Source: Sulfitobacter sp. DFL-14 (GTDB lineage Bacteria > Pseudomonadota > Alphaproteobacteria > Rhodobacterales > Rhodobacteraceae). Taken from it: a stretch of 64,000 bases of DNA. This document shows, piece after piece, positions 53,517 through 62,857 of the stretch; position 1 is the stretch's first letter, and each line of letters opens with the position of its first letter. The notes under the pieces are model-generated. The model searched no databases. It had not been told where the DNA came from and saw only the letters and a list, made by a program, of their open reading frames with translations. The stretch spans positions 1 to 64,000 of the forward strand of contig NZ_QBFD01000024.1 in NCBI RefSeq assembly GCF_003335585.1, in the 5' to 3' direction. The position numbers and the translations under genes were made by a program.

Positions 53517-54161
53517 CTACTTCGTGCCAAACATCCGGTCGCCGGCATCGCCCAGCCCCGGCACGATATATCCCACGTCGTTCAGCGCCTCGTCCACGGC
53601 TGCGGTGACGATGGGCACATCGGGATGCGCCTCCCGCATCCGCGCGATTCCCTCAGGTGCTGCCAGAAGACACAGAAAGCGGATGTTGGTGGCACCCGCC
53701 TGCTTCAACAGGTCAACCGCCGCCACCGAGGAATTGCCCGTGGCCAGCATCGGATCGACCGCAATCACCAGCCGGTCGTCCAGCCCCTCCGGCACCTTGA
53801 AATAATACTGCACCGGTTGCAGCGTTTCCTCGTCCCGGTAGAGGCCGACAAATCCGACCCGCGCCGAGGGGATCAGCTCAAGCACACCGTCCAGCAACCC
53901 GTTGCCCGCCCGCAGGATGGAGATCAGCGCCAGTTTCTTGCCGTCAAGCGTGGGCGCGTCCATCTCCTGCATGGGCGTGTTGATCTTCTTGGTGGTCATC
54001 GGCAATCCGCGCGTGACCTCATAGGCCAGCAGCTGGCTGATCTCGCGCAGGAGTTGCCGGAACACCGCCGTCGGCGTGTCGCGGTCGCGCATGATGGTCA
54101 GCTTGTGCTGAACCAGCGGGTGGTTCACCACGGTCAGATGGTCGTCGGTCATTGAGGGCAT
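53517..54161 (-). CDS. upp: Uracil phosphoribosyltransferase
   Basis: Upp converts uracil and PRPP to UMP. The 214-aa protein has [15 protein letters not shown] at the start, [18 protein letters not shown], and the PRPP-binding [22 protein letters not shown] site (residues given as D..ATG) together with [15 protein letters not shown] at the end. The ATG at 54161 has AAGGA 11 bases upstream; a GTG nearer to it would overlap the site. It is the last gene of the cdd-deoA-deoB-upp salvage cluster. Confidence 0.93.
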   Translation of the reverse strand: MPSMTDDHLTVVNHPLVQHKLTIMRDRDTPTAVFRQLLREISQLLAYEVTRGLPMTTKKINTPMQEMDAPTLDGKKLALISILRAGNGLLDGVLELIPSARVGFVGLYRDEETLQPVQYYFKVPEGLDDRLVIAVDPMLATGNSSVAAVDLLKQAGATNIRFLCLLAAPEGIARMREAHPDVPIVTAAVDEALNDVGYIVPGLGDAGDRMFGTK

Positions 54162-54224
54162 GGGCAGCACTTTCCTTTTGCTCCGTTGTCGCGCGAAACC
54201 GAAGATTTCGCAAGCAGCGCCCCC

Positions 54225-54290
54225 TGCTCTTTTTGGCCTTAAATATGCCCGGGGGGATCGGCTTTGCCGATGGGGGCAGCGCCCCCGCCG
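54225..54290. repeat. G-rich hairpin/AAATAT/CTTTTTGG repeat, copy 5, overlapping the deoB end
   Basis: GCTCTTTTTGGCCTTAAATA, then GCCCGGGGGGATCGGC, TTTGCCGATGGGGGC, AGCGCCCCCGCC. The TAA of deoB (TTA at 54239-54241 on the plus strand) lies inside it, so the last residues of DeoB are encoded by the repeat. Same layout as copies 2 and 4. Confidence 0.75.
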
Positions 54291-55483
54291 CCCTGTCCGC
54301 CCACCTGAACGCCCAGGTGACGCGCAACCAGTGCTGCGACATCCTGAAACCCGATCAGCCCCAGCGGCCCCAGATCGTCGCCCGCCACCAGCACCGGTAC
54401 CCGCTCGCGGGTGTGATCGGTGCCGGTCCAGGTCGGGTCATTGCCGTGATCTGCTGTCAGCACCATGATGTCACCGGATTGCAGCCGCCCCAGCAGCTTG
54501 CCGATTTCGGTGTCGAACCATTCCAGATGCCGCGCATAGCCCGCGACGTCGCGGCGGTGACCATAAAGGCTGTCGAACTCCACAAAGTTGGCGAAGGTCA
54601 GGCTGCCCTGCTCAGCCTCTTCCACCAGGTCGCCCAGGTGGCGCATCAGCTGGGCATCGGTGCCCTTGCGGACCTCGTCGATGCCCTGCATGGAAAAGAT
54701 GTCCCCGATCTTGCCCACCGCATAGACCTTTTGTCCGGCGTCCTGCACCCAGTTGGTCAGAACCGGCGCGGGTGGTGTGATCGCGAAATCGCGGCGGTTC
54801 GCGGTGCGGGTAAAGCCTTCGTTCGCGCTGCCGGCAAAGGGCCGGGCGATCACCCTGCCCACCTTCATCCCATGCAGGCGCGGCGCGATGGCCTTGCACA
54901 GCGTCAGAAGACGGTCCAGCCCGAAGGTCTCTTCATGGGCTGCAACCTGGAACACGGAATCGGCGGAGGTGTAGCAGATCGGCCAGCCGGTCTCGCAATG
55001 CTGTGCGCCCAGTTCCGCGATGATCGTGGTGCCGGAGGCATGGCAGTTGCCCAGGATGCCTTGCGTCCCCGCAGCCTCGGCCACGAAAGCGGAGAGGTCA
55101 TCGGGAAAGGCGGGCCGCTTGTCCGGGAAATAATGCCAGTCCCAGGGCACCGGCAGACCTGACAGTTCCCAATGGCCCGAGGGGGTGTCCTTGCCCCGCG
55201 AGATCTCTGTCGCGGCACCGAAGGTGGCGTTGCCCCCGGTCGGCGGCACCGTCTCACCCTCGGCCAGCGCCATTGCCTCAACAAGGCCCAGTGCGATCAG
55301 GTTGGGCAGCTTCAGCGGGCCGGTGCGCCCCTCCTCCGCGTCCCCCTGCGCGCAGGCCTGCATGATATGGCCCAGCGTTTTGGCCCCGGTGTCCTGCACA
55401 TCGCCGTTGAAATAGCTGTCCGCGTCCGGCGCGCCGCCGATCCCGACGGAATCCATCACCACCAGAAAGGCGCGCGGCATCAT
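54239..55483 (-). CDS. deoB: Phosphopentomutase
   Basis: DeoB interconverts ribose or deoxyribose 1-phosphate and 5-phosphate. The 414-aa alkaline-phosphatase-superfamily enzyme starts [19 protein letters not shown] with the metal-binding Asp, and contains [21 protein letters not shown] with the paired metal site, plus [14 protein letters not shown]. It is slightly longer than E. coli DeoB (407 aa): the extra C-terminal tail ([20 protein letters not shown]) is encoded by an intergenic repeat. Its start overlaps the deoA stop. Confidence 0.93.
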   Translation of the reverse strand: MMPRAFLVVMDSVGIGGAPDADSYFNGDVQDTGAKTLGHIMQACAQGDAEEGRTGPLKLPNLIALGLVEAMALAEGETVPPTGGNATFGAATEISRGKDTPSGHWELSGLPVPWDWHYFPDKRPAFPDDLSAFVAEAAGTQGILGNCHASGTTIIAELGAQHCETGWPICYTSADSVFQVAAHEETFGLDRLLTLCKAIAPRLHGMKVGRVIARPFAGSANEGFTRTANRRDFAITPPAPVLTNWVQDAGQKVYAVGKIGDIFSMQGIDEVRKGTDAQLMRHLGDLVEEAEQGSLTFANFVEFDSLYGHRRDVAGYARHLEWFDTEIGKLLGRLQSGDIMVLTADHGNDPTWTGTDHTRERVPVLVAGDDLGPLGLIGFQDVAALVARHLGVQVGGQGGGGAAPIGKADPPGHI

Positions 55484-56784
55484 CCGACCCTTTCGATGAT
55501 GAGGTCCGGCAGCTTGGGCCGCGATGGCCCCAGCGTGATCGCCGCCACCACCGCTGCTGCTGCCCGGTCCGCCTGATCCGAGCGTGCCGCATGGATCACG
55601 GCGAGGGTCTGCCCCTTGCTGATCTTCGCGCCAAGCCGCACCACCTCTGACAGGCCGACGGCGGGATTGACGTGATCGCTTTCCACCTCGCGTCCGCCGC
55701 CTAGGTGCACCACGGCAAGGCCCAGCGCCTCGCCATCAATGGCGCGTACATAGCCGCCCGAGGGGGCCTTGACCTCGCGGATGATGCTGGCCTCCGGCAG
55801 GAAGCGCTGCCAGGTGTCGACAAATCCGACCGGCCCGCCCATGGCGCCGATCATCGTGCCGAAACGCTCGGCGGCGGCACCGTTGCGGATCGCCTTGGCA
55901 ATGGCATCGGCCCCGTCCTGCACATCGGCCACCAACCCGCTGTTGGCCAGCAGGACACCCCCCAGGGCTGCCGCCACATCCACGATGGGGCCACGGCCCG
56001 TGCCGGTCAGCACGCGCATCACCTCTGCCACCTCCAGCGCGTTGCCCAGGCTGGGCACCAGTGGCTGGCTCATGTCGCTGATCACCGCCGTGGTCCGGCA
56101 TTTCGCCGCATTGGCCGTCTTGGTCAGCGCCTCTGCCAGGGCCTGCGCCGCGGCCAGGTCCTTCATGAAGGCCCCGCTGCCGACCTTGACGTCCAGAACC
56201 AGCCCGTCGACCCCGGCGGCCAGTTTCTTGGACAGGATGGAGGCGGTGATCAGGTCCAGCGATTCCACCGTGGCCGAGACATCGCGCACCGCATAAAGGC
56301 GTTTGTCTGCCGGGGCGATATCCGCTGTCGCCCCGACAATGGCGCAGCCGGCCTGCGCCACGATCTGCCGGAACCGCTGTTCATCGGGCTGGGTGCTGAC
56401 ACCGGGTATCGCCTCCAGCTTGTCGAGCGTGCCGCCGGTATGGCCCAGCCCGCGCCCCGAGATCATCGGCACATAGGCCCCGCAGGCGGCCAGCGCCGGG
56501 GCCAGCAGCAGCGACACACAATCGCCCACGCCCCCGGTCGAGTGTTTGTCAAGCACCGGACCATCCAGATCCCAGGACAGCACCCGGCCGGAATCGCGCA
56601 TCGCAAGGGTCAGCGCCACCCTTCCCACATCCGAAAGCCCGTTGAGGCAGATCGCCATGGCAAAGGCCCCGGCCTGCGCATCGCTGACCTGCCCATCGGC
56701 GAGCGCCTGGGCAAACCATCCCAGTTCGTCGCGCGTGGGGGGCTGACGTTGTCTCAGCTTTGCCAGGATGGCACGGGCATTCAT
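55480..56784 (-). CDS. deoA: Thymidine phosphorylase
   Basis: DeoA cleaves thymidine or deoxyuridine with phosphate to free base and deoxyribose 1-phosphate. The 434-aa protein has the phosphate-binding KHSTGGVGDCVSL region and the dimer loop ISGRGLGHTGGTLDKLEAI. VKVGSGAFMKD in the mid-portion follows the family pattern. It lies between cdd and deoB with four-base overlaps on both sides. Confidence 0.93.
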   Translation of the reverse strand: MNARAILAKLRQRQPPTRDELGWFAQALADGQVSDAQAGAFAMAICLNGLSDVGRVALTLAMRDSGRVLSWDLDGPVLDKHSTGGVGDCVSLLLAPALAACGAYVPMISGRGLGHTGGTLDKLEAIPGVSTQPDEQRFRQIVAQAGCAIVGATADIAPADKRLYAVRDVSATVESLDLITASILSKKLAAGVDGLVLDVKVGSGAFMKDLAAAQALAEALTKTANAAKCRTTAVISDMSQPLVPSLGNALEVAEVMRVLTGTGRGPIVDVAAALGGVLLANSGLVADVQDGADAIAKAIRNGAAAERFGTMIGAMGGPVGFVDTWQRFLPEASIIREVKAPSGGYVRAIDGEALGLAVVHLGGGREVESDHVNPAVGLSEVVRLGAKISKGQTLAVIHAARSDQADRAAAAVVAAITLGPSRPKLPDLIIERVG

Positions 56785-57182
56785 CCCTGCCCCTCCATAT
56801 AGGCGGCAGTGAAACTGCCGGGCAGCAGTTCGGCAATTGTCGTGCCCTGTTCGACACCTGCAAGCGTGGCCATGGTCACGGGCACTTCGCCGGCGCCGAA
56901 TTCCGCCAGTTTCTGGCGACAGCCGCCGCAGGGTGTGACCGGCATCGGGCTGTCGGCAACCACATATGCCTCTTTCAGCTCTGTCTCTCCGGCGGCGACC
57001 ATGGCGGCAATCGCCCCCGCCTCGGCGCAGGTGCCTTCGGGATAGGCGACATTCTCCACGTTGCAGCCGACGTAGATTGCGCCGGATGTGCTGCGCAAGG
57101 CCGCCCCGACCTTGAAGCCCGAATATGGCGCATGCGCATTCTCGCGCACCTCAACCGCTGCCTGCCGCAAATCTGAACTCAT
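56781..57182 (-). CDS. cdd: Cytidine deaminase
   Basis: Cdd deaminates cytidine and deoxycytidine to uridine nucleosides. The 133-aa protein has the zinc motif CAEAGAIAAMV (Cys-x-Glu in the catalytic helix; CAE) and VTPCGGCRQKLAEF with the two further zinc cysteines. It leads cdd-deoA-deoB-upp, which turns cytidine and thymidine into bases and pentose phosphates and recovers uracil. The ATG at 57182 has GGGGG five bases before; a GTG two codons upstream is also possible. Confidence 0.92.
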   Translation of the reverse strand: MSSDLRQAAVEVRENAHAPYSGFKVGAALRSTSGAIYVGCNVENVAYPEGTCAEAGAIAAMVAAGETELKEAYVVADSPMPVTPCGGCRQKLAEFGAGEVPVTMATLAGVEQGTTIAELLPGSFTAAYMEGQG

Positions 57183-57355
57183 GATCACCCCCTGTCACGC
57201 ATTGTATAAAAAACCTCGCAGAAAGTATCAAAGGACAAAACCCCTGTTCCCGCTCGCCAAGCGGAACAACCGTCCCGGCAAAGCAAACATGGCTTTGCAA
57301 TGGGGCTTTGCCAAAGCAACGGGCATATGACATTCTGGCGCATGAAAACCAGATA

Positions 57356-57369
57356 GTTTAACATTAAAC
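57356..57369. promoter_or_regulatory. Inverted repeat GTTTAACATTAAAC upstream of maeB
   Basis: GTTTAA-CA-TTAAAC is a 14-base dyad 25 bases upstream of the maeB start, inside an AT-rich promoter region. It could be an operator for a metabolic repressor. Regulator unknown. Confidence 0.4.
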
Positions 57370-57394
57370 AAAATTTCAACAGGAGCACCAGCGC

Positions 57395-59668
57395 ATGTCC
57401 GACACCTCCAACCAGCGACAAGCCGCGCTTGACTATCATGCCCTTCCAAAGCCCGGAAAGCTTGAGATCAGGGCAACCAAGCCGCTGGCGAACGGGCGTG
57501 ATCTGTCGCGCGCCTATTCTCCCGGGGTGGCCGAGGCATGCCTTGAAATCAAGGCCGATCCCTCAACCGCAGCGCTCTATACCGCGCGCGCCAACCTGGT
57601 GGCTGTTGTCACCAACGGGACGGCTGTGCTGGGATTGGGCAATATCGGTGCGCTGGCGTCAAAGCCGGTGATGGAGGGCAAGGCGGTCCTGTTCAAGAAG
57701 TTCGCCAACATCGACTGTTTCGACATCGAACTGGATCAGAGCGACCCTGAAAAGCTGGCCGATATCGTCTGCGCGCTGGAACCGTCCTTTGGCGCGATCA
57801 ACCTGGAAGACATCAAGGCACCGGATTGTTTTACCGTTGAACGAATTTGCCGCGAGCGGATGAACATCCCCGTCTTTCACGACGACCAGCATGGCACGGC
57901 CATCGTGGTCGGCGCCGCTGCAAAGAATGCGCTGCATGTCGCGGGCAAGAAATTCGAAGACATCAAGATCGTTTCCACCGGCGGCGGGGCGGCGGGCATT
58001 GCCTGTCTCAACATGCTGCTGAAACTGGGGGTGAAGCGCGAGAACGTCTGGCTCTGCGACATTCACGGCGTGGTCTACAAGGGCCGTGAGGAGGACATGA
58101 ACCCGATCAAATCCGAATTCGCGCAGGACACCAAGCTGCGCACGCTGGATGACGTGATCCCCGATGCCGACATGTTCCTGGGCCTGTCCGGCCCCGGTGT
58201 GCTGTCGCCGGAGATGGTGGCCAAGATGACCAGCCGGCCGATCATCTTTGCGCTGGCCAACCCGACACCGGAGATCCTGCCCGAAGTCGCGCGCGCGGTG
58301 GCGCCGGATGCGATCATCGCCACGGGGCGGTCTGATTTTCCCAATCAGGTCAACAACGTGCTCTGTTTCCCCTTCATCTTCCGGGGCGCACTGGATGTGG
58401 GCGCCAGCACCATCAACGACGCGATGCAGCTTGCCTGTATCGACGGGATTGCCGCCCTTGCCCGCGCCACCACCAGCGCCGAAGCCGCTGCCGCCTATCA
58501 GGGCGAGCAGATGACCTTCGGGCCGGAATACCTGATCCCCAAACCCTTTGACCCGCGCCTGATCGGCGTTGTCTCCTCTGCCGTGGCGCGGGCCGCGATG
58601 GAAACCGGCGTCGCGGCGCGGCCGATCGAGGACCTGGAGGCCTACAAGCGCAAGCTGGACGGGTCGGTGTTCAAATCCGCCCTGGTGATGCGCCCGGTGT
58701 TCGAGGCCGCCCGCGCCTCTCCGCGCCGGTTGGTCTTTGCCGAGGGCGAGGACGAGCGGGTGCTGCGCGCCGCGCAGGCGATCATCGAGGAAACGGTGGA
58801 AACGCCGATTCTGATCGGCCGCCCCGAGGTCATCGAAAAGCGCATCGAACAGGCGGGGCTGAACCTGCGGCTGGGCGAGAACTTCGATCTGGTGAACCCG
58901 GAGAACGATCCGCGGTATCGTGACTATTGGGAGACCTACCATCACCTGATGGCGCGGCGCGGCGTGTCGCCCGACATCGCCAAGGCCGTCATGCGCACCA
59001 ATACCACCGCCATCGGCGCGGTCATGGTGCATCGCGGCGAGGCCGACAGCCTGATCTGCGGCACCTTCGGGGAATTCCGCTGGCATCTGAACTATGTCGA
59101 ACAGGTGCTGGGCCGCGACGGTTTGCGCCCGCATGGGGCGCTCAGCATGATGATCCTTGAGGATGGGCCGCTGTTCATCGCCGACACCCATGTCCACCTG
59201 CACCCCAGCCCCGAACAGATCGTCGAGGTCGCGCGCGGCGCGGCACGGCATGTGCGCCGTTTCGGGATCGAACCCAAGATCGCCTTCTGCTCGCAATCGC
59301 AGTTCGGCAATCAGGGTGAGGGCACCGGCGGACGTCTGCGCGCCGCCATCGGGATACTGGACGCGGCGAGGGATGATTTCTGCTATGAGGGCGAGATGAA
59401 CATCGACACGGCGCTGGACCCGGCCCTGCGGGCGCGACTGTTGCCCACCAACCGGATGAACGGGGCGGCAAACGTGCTGATCTTCGCCCATGCGGATGCG
59501 GCGTCAGGCGTGCGCAATATCCTGAAGATGAAGGGCGGCGGGCTGGAAGTGGGGCCGATCCTGATGGGCATGGGCAACCGTGCGCATATCGTGTCGCCCT
59601 CGATCACCCCGCGCGGATTGCTGAACGTGGGGGCCATCGCCGGCACGCCGGTCACGCATTACGGATAA
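57395..59668 (+). CDS. maeB: NADP-dependent malic enzyme with phosphotransacetylase-like domain
   Basis: MaeB decarboxylates malate to pyruvate with NADP reduction. The 757-aa protein has a malic enzyme domain (about 1-420; [46 protein letters not shown]) and a C-terminal phosphate acetyl/butaryltransferase-like domain (about 430-757) that is regulatory rather than catalytic in known MaeB. AGGAG is upstream of the ATG. An inverted repeat lies just ahead of it. It supplies pyruvate and NADPH from C4 acids, and it is next to other central metabolism genes. Confidence 0.95.
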   Translation: MSDTSNQRQAALDYHALPKPGKLEIRATKPLANGRDLSRAYSPGVAEACLEIKADPSTAALYTARANLVAVVTNGTAVLGLGNIGALASKPVMEGKAVLFKKFANIDCFDIELDQSDPEKLADIVCALEPSFGAINLEDIKAPDCFTVERICRERMNIPVFHDDQHGTAIVVGAAAKNALHVAGKKFEDIKIVSTGGGAAGIACLNMLLKLGVKRENVWLCDIHGVVYKGREEDMNPIKSEFAQDTKLRTLDDVIPDADMFLGLSGPGVLSPEMVAKMTSRPIIFALANPTPEILPEVARAVAPDAIIATGRSDFPNQVNNVLCFPFIFRGALDVGASTINDAMQLACIDGIAALARATTSAEAAAAYQGEQMTFGPEYLIPKPFDPRLIGVVSSAVARAAMETGVAARPIEDLEAYKRKLDGSVFKSALVMRPVFEAARASPRRLVFAEGEDERVLRAAQAIIEETVETPILIGRPEVIEKRIEQAGLNLRLGENFDLVNPENDPRYRDYWETYHHLMARRGVSPDIAKAVMRTNTTAIGAVMVHRGEADSLICGTFGEFRWHLNYVEQVLGRDGLRPHGALSMMILEDGPLFIADTHVHLHPSPEQIVEVARGAARHVRRFGIEPKIAFCSQSQFGNQGEGTGGRLRAAIGILDAARDDFCYEGEMNIDTALDPALRARLLPTNRMNGAANVLIFAHADAASGVRNILKMKGGGLEVGPILMGMGNRAHIVSPSITPRGLLNVGAIAGTPVTHYG

Positions 59669-59714
59669 GGCCTGCGGGCCGCTCCGGCCTGCGCCGGGGC
59701 GGCCCTGACCCGCC

Positions 59715-59825
59715 TTACTTGCGGGGTGCAGCCGGTTTGATATCTGCCACGGTCGCGGCGGCCTTTGGTGCCGGTTTGGCAGCTTTCAGGGATTTCTTCT
59801 TCTTGTTGGCGATCTTGTCACCCAT
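59715..59825 (-). CDS. Small Lys/Ala-rich protein (36 aa)
   Basis: The 36-aa peptide MGDKIANKKKKSLKAAKPAP continues in Ala, Pro and Lys to a very basic C-terminus, like a short histone H1-type or nucleic-acid-binding tail. It has no strong ribosome binding site, so it may not be translated; the longer 65-aa frame is not credible. Located between maeB and the OmpV-type gene. Confidence 0.45.
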   Translation of the reverse strand: MGDKIANKKKKSLKAAKPAPKAAATVADIKPAAPRK

Positions 59826-59892
59826 TGTCGTGAACCTTGTCATGACGCGGGTCCGGCGGGATGCCGACCCTGATGGTAACTTTGTCAAAAGC

Positions 59893-59932
59893 AAAATGCC
59901 GGGCTGTCGCATATTCGACAGCCCGGCATATT
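59893..59932 (-). terminator. Terminator downstream of the MipA/OmpV gene
   Basis: ATGCCGGGCTGTCG (from 59896) pairs perfectly with CGACAGCCCGGCAT (59916-59929) around a 6-base loop. Read on the minus strand it ends in a short T run (TTTTG). Confidence 0.85.
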
Positions 59933-59956
59933 TGCGACATCAATATTCAGGGTGGC

Positions 59957-60724
59957 TCAGAACCGCCAGTCAAAGACCCGGCTGACCCCGAAACGCAGGG
60001 TCCATTGATCGTCTGAACCTGCTGCCGTGATCGGGCTGTCGGCGGCAGAATTCTGCAACCGTTCATAGGCCAGGGCCCCCTCCAGCGCCCAGCGGTCGTC
60101 CAGCGCATAGATCGCCTCGACCGTGACACCGGCGCCCAGCACACCGCCCTCTGCGGCGAAGGGTGCAAAGGCGGATGCCCCCGATTGCGCCGGGGTCACG
60201 CCGAAATAGGTCTGGGCATATTCGGTGTTGCCGAAGTTGACGCGCGGCCCCGCCATGATGGTCAGGCGCTCATTCGGGCGAAAGATCAGATCGCCGCCCA
60301 ATGCACCGGTGACACCATGGTGCCCGCCAAAGCCGTGGCGGACCTCGCCAAAGACCTGCCAGTTGGTTTCGCGGTAGATCAGGCCCAGGCCCAGTTCAAC
60401 CGCCGCGTCAATGTCGCCCAGACCGGCAAGCTCGGGGTTGTCCGCCACATCGCGTGAGCCGACGTATTTGAACGCGCCGCGCAGGGCAAAGCCGTTGTCC
60501 GGAATGGCGCGCACGCCGTTGCCCGTATTCACCGGGCCCCATGTCAACGCGCCAAAGGTGAAACCGATGTCGGGCCCGATCGTAAAATCATCCGCACCGG
60601 GATAGGAGGGTGCCGCCGAAACCCCGCCGCGCAGGGCGAAGTTGAAGGACCGTTCCTGTGCCGTAGCGGGCATGGCCGTCAGGGTGGCGGCCACAAGGCC
60701 GAAGGCAAGCGTCGATGCGCGCAT
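59957..60724 (-). CDS. MipA/OmpV-family outer-membrane protein
   Basis: The 255-aa protein has a signal peptide (MRASTLAFGLVAATLTAMPATAQ region, cut after ATA near residue 22) and a beta-barrel with alternating strands: NFALRGGVSAAPSYPGADDF, WQVFGEVRHGFGGHHG, WTLRFGVSRVFDWRF ending in Phe. MipA-type proteins are envelope scaffolds or small porin-like barrels. GGAG lies nine bases before the ATG at 60724; upstream in-frame starts are unlikely. Confidence 0.85.
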   Translation of the reverse strand: MRASTLAFGLVAATLTAMPATAQERSFNFALRGGVSAAPSYPGADDFTIGPDIGFTFGALTWGPVNTGNGVRAIPDNGFALRGAFKYVGSRDVADNPELAGLGDIDAAVELGLGLIYRETNWQVFGEVRHGFGGHHGVTGALGGDLIFRPNERLTIMAGPRVNFGNTEYAQTYFGVTPAQSGASAFAPFAAEGGVLGAGVTVEAIYALDDRWALEGALAYERLQNSAADSPITAAGSDDQWTLRFGVSRVFDWRF

Positions 60725-60944
60725 GAAAATCATCTCCGTCAATGGAAGCAATAATTACTCTTGCTCCGACCTAGCACGCAGACCGGGAAAGAACAGCCGC
60801 AATCCGGTCACATAGATGTAAACTCATGCGCTGCATCGGGACGGATACGGAAAATTTCTTTGCATTTCTGGCGCATCGGAGCCGAAGGCCCTTGTTCGGG
60901 CGGCCTGCCCTCGCGTAACCAATTGCAAACGGGAGGACGAAGAC

Positions 60945-62837
60945 ATGGGCTACCACGCACTCTACGAGGCCTGGAAACAGGATCCGGAAGGTTTCTGGCT
61001 TGACGCCGCCAAGGCCATTGACTGGGTGGAACCACCGAAGAAAGCGCTCTTTGACCGCGGCGCCGACATGTACGAATGGTACGCCGATGCGCAGGTCAAC
61101 GGCTGTTACAACGCGGTGGACCGCCATGTGGAAAACGGCCGCGCGGATCAGCTCGCCATTATCCATGACAGCCCGATCACCGGGACCAAGCAAAAGATCA
61201 CCTTTGCCGAATTGCAGACCCGTGTGGCCAAGCTCGCCGGGGCGATGAGGGCGCAGGGCGTGACCAAGGGCGATCGGGTGATCATCTATATGCCCATGGT
61301 GCCCGAAGCGCTGGACGCCATGCTGGCCTGTGCGCGTATCGGTGCGGTGCATTCGGTGGTATTTGGCGGATTTGCCGCCAATGAACTGGCGGTGCGCATC
61401 GACAATTGCACGCCCAAGGCGATTCTCGCCGCCTCCTGCGGGTTGGAGCCGGGGCGCGTCGTCGCCTACAAACCCCTGCTGGACGGCGCCATCGAGATGG
61501 CCCGGCACAAGCCCGAGGTCTGCCTGATCCTGCAACGCGAACAGCACCTTTGCGATCTGACCCCGGGCCGCGATCTGGACTGGGCGAAGGTCTGCGACAC
61601 GGCCACCCCTGCCGATTGCGTGCCGGTGGCGGGCAACCATCCGGCCTATATCCTTTATACCTCCGGCACGACCGGCGCGCCCAAGGGCGTCGTGCGCCAT
61701 ACCGCGGGCCATCTGGTCGCGTTGAACTGGACGATGAAGAACATCTACAACGTCGATCCCGGCGATGTGTTCTGGGCCGCATCCGATGTGGGCTGGGTCG
61801 TGGGCCACAGCTATATCTGCTATGGTCCGCTGGTGCATGGCAACACTACCGTGGTCTTCGAAGGCAAGCCCATCGGCACGCCGGATGCCGGCACCTTCTG
61901 GCGCATCATCGCGGAACATAATGTGCGCTCCTTCTTTACCGCCCCCACCGCGATCCGCGCAGTCAGGCGCGAGGACCCCGAGGGCGACTTCATCCGGAAA
62001 TATGACCTGTCCTGCCTGCGCGCGCTCTACCTCGCGGGGGAACGCGCGGACCCCGACACGATCATCTGGGCGCAGGAGAAACTGGGCAAGCCGGTCTATG
62101 ACCATTGGTGGCAAACCGAAACCGGCTATACCATCGCAGGCAATCCCGCCGGGCTGGAGGCGCTGCCGGTCAAGATCGGATCGCCGACGGTGCCGATGCC
62201 CGGCTACGACGTGCAGATCCTGGATGAGGCAGGCCAGCCGCAGAAGCCCGGCGCGCTGGGGGCCATCGCCATCAAGCTGCCCCTGCCCCCCGGCACCCTG
62301 CCGACCCTGTGGAATGCCGAAGACCGGTTCCGCAAAAGCTATATGACCACCTTCCCCGGCTATTATGAAACCGGCGATGCGGGCATGATGGACGAGGACG
62401 GATACCTTTATATCATGGCGCGCACCGATGACGTGATCAACGTCGCGGGGCACCGCCTGTCCACCGGCGCCATGGAAGAGGTTCTTGCCGGACATCCGGA
62501 TGTGGCCGAATGCGCCGTGGTCGGCGTTGGCGACGCGCTCAAGGGGCAGGCACCGATAGGCTTTGTCTGCCTGTCCAAGGGCGTGAACCGACCCCACGCC
62601 GAGATCGCTGCCGAATGCGTGAAACGCATCCGCGATCAGATCGGCCCGGTTGCCGCCTTCAAACAGGCGCTTGTGGTGGACCGCCTGCCAAAGACCCGGT
62701 CGGGCAAGATCCTGCGCGCCACCATGGTCAAGATCGCCGACAATCAGGATTTCAAAATGCCCGCGACCATCGACGATCCGGAAATTCTGGACGAAATCCG
62801 GACAGCGCTGCAAACAATAGGTTATGCTCAGGGATAG
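60945..62837 (+). CDS. prpE: Propionyl-CoA synthetase
   Basis: PrpE activates propionate to propionyl-CoA through an acyl-adenylate. The 630-aa enzyme has the acetyl-CoA synthetase-like N-terminal domain, the P-loop YTSGTTGAPKGVVRH, VYDHWWQTETGYTIAGNP (adenylate site) and the catalytic lysine in KTRSGKILRATM near the end. GGGAGG precedes the ATG. It supplies propionyl-CoA for the methylmalonyl-CoA or 2-methylcitrate route; neither is seen in the window. Confidence 0.94.
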   Translation: MGYHALYEAWKQDPEGFWLDAAKAIDWVEPPKKALFDRGADMYEWYADAQVNGCYNAVDRHVENGRADQLAIIHDSPITGTKQKITFAELQTRVAKLAGAMRAQGVTKGDRVIIYMPMVPEALDAMLACARIGAVHSVVFGGFAANELAVRIDNCTPKAILAASCGLEPGRVVAYKPLLDGAIEMARHKPEVCLILQREQHLCDLTPGRDLDWAKVCDTATPADCVPVAGNHPAYILYTSGTTGAPKGVVRHTAGHLVALNWTMKNIYNVDPGDVFWAASDVGWVVGHSYICYGPLVHGNTTVVFEGKPIGTPDAGTFWRIIAEHNVRSFFTAPTAIRAVRREDPEGDFIRKYDLSCLRALYLAGERADPDTIIWAQEKLGKPVYDHWWQTETGYTIAGNPAGLEALPVKIGSPTVPMPGYDVQILDEAGQPQKPGALGAIAIKLPLPPGTLPTLWNAEDRFRKSYMTTFPGYYETGDAGMMDEDGYLYIMARTDDVINVAGHRLSTGAMEEVLAGHPDVAECAVVGVGDALKGQAPIGFVCLSKGVNRPHAEIAAECVKRIRDQIGPVAAFKQALVVDRLPKTRSGKILRATMVKIADNQDFKMPATIDDPEILDEIRTALQTIGYAQG

Positions 62838-62857
62838 GTAATCTTCGGAGGATCACC

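Noticed and set aside
57659..59491. 610-codon minus-strand frame opposite maeB
   Set aside because: Same reason: His/Arg-rich composition expected for an antisense GC-rich shadow.
60771..62813. 680-codon minus-strand frame opposite prpE
   Set aside because: Shadow frame from high-GC third positions; no domain or ribosome binding site.
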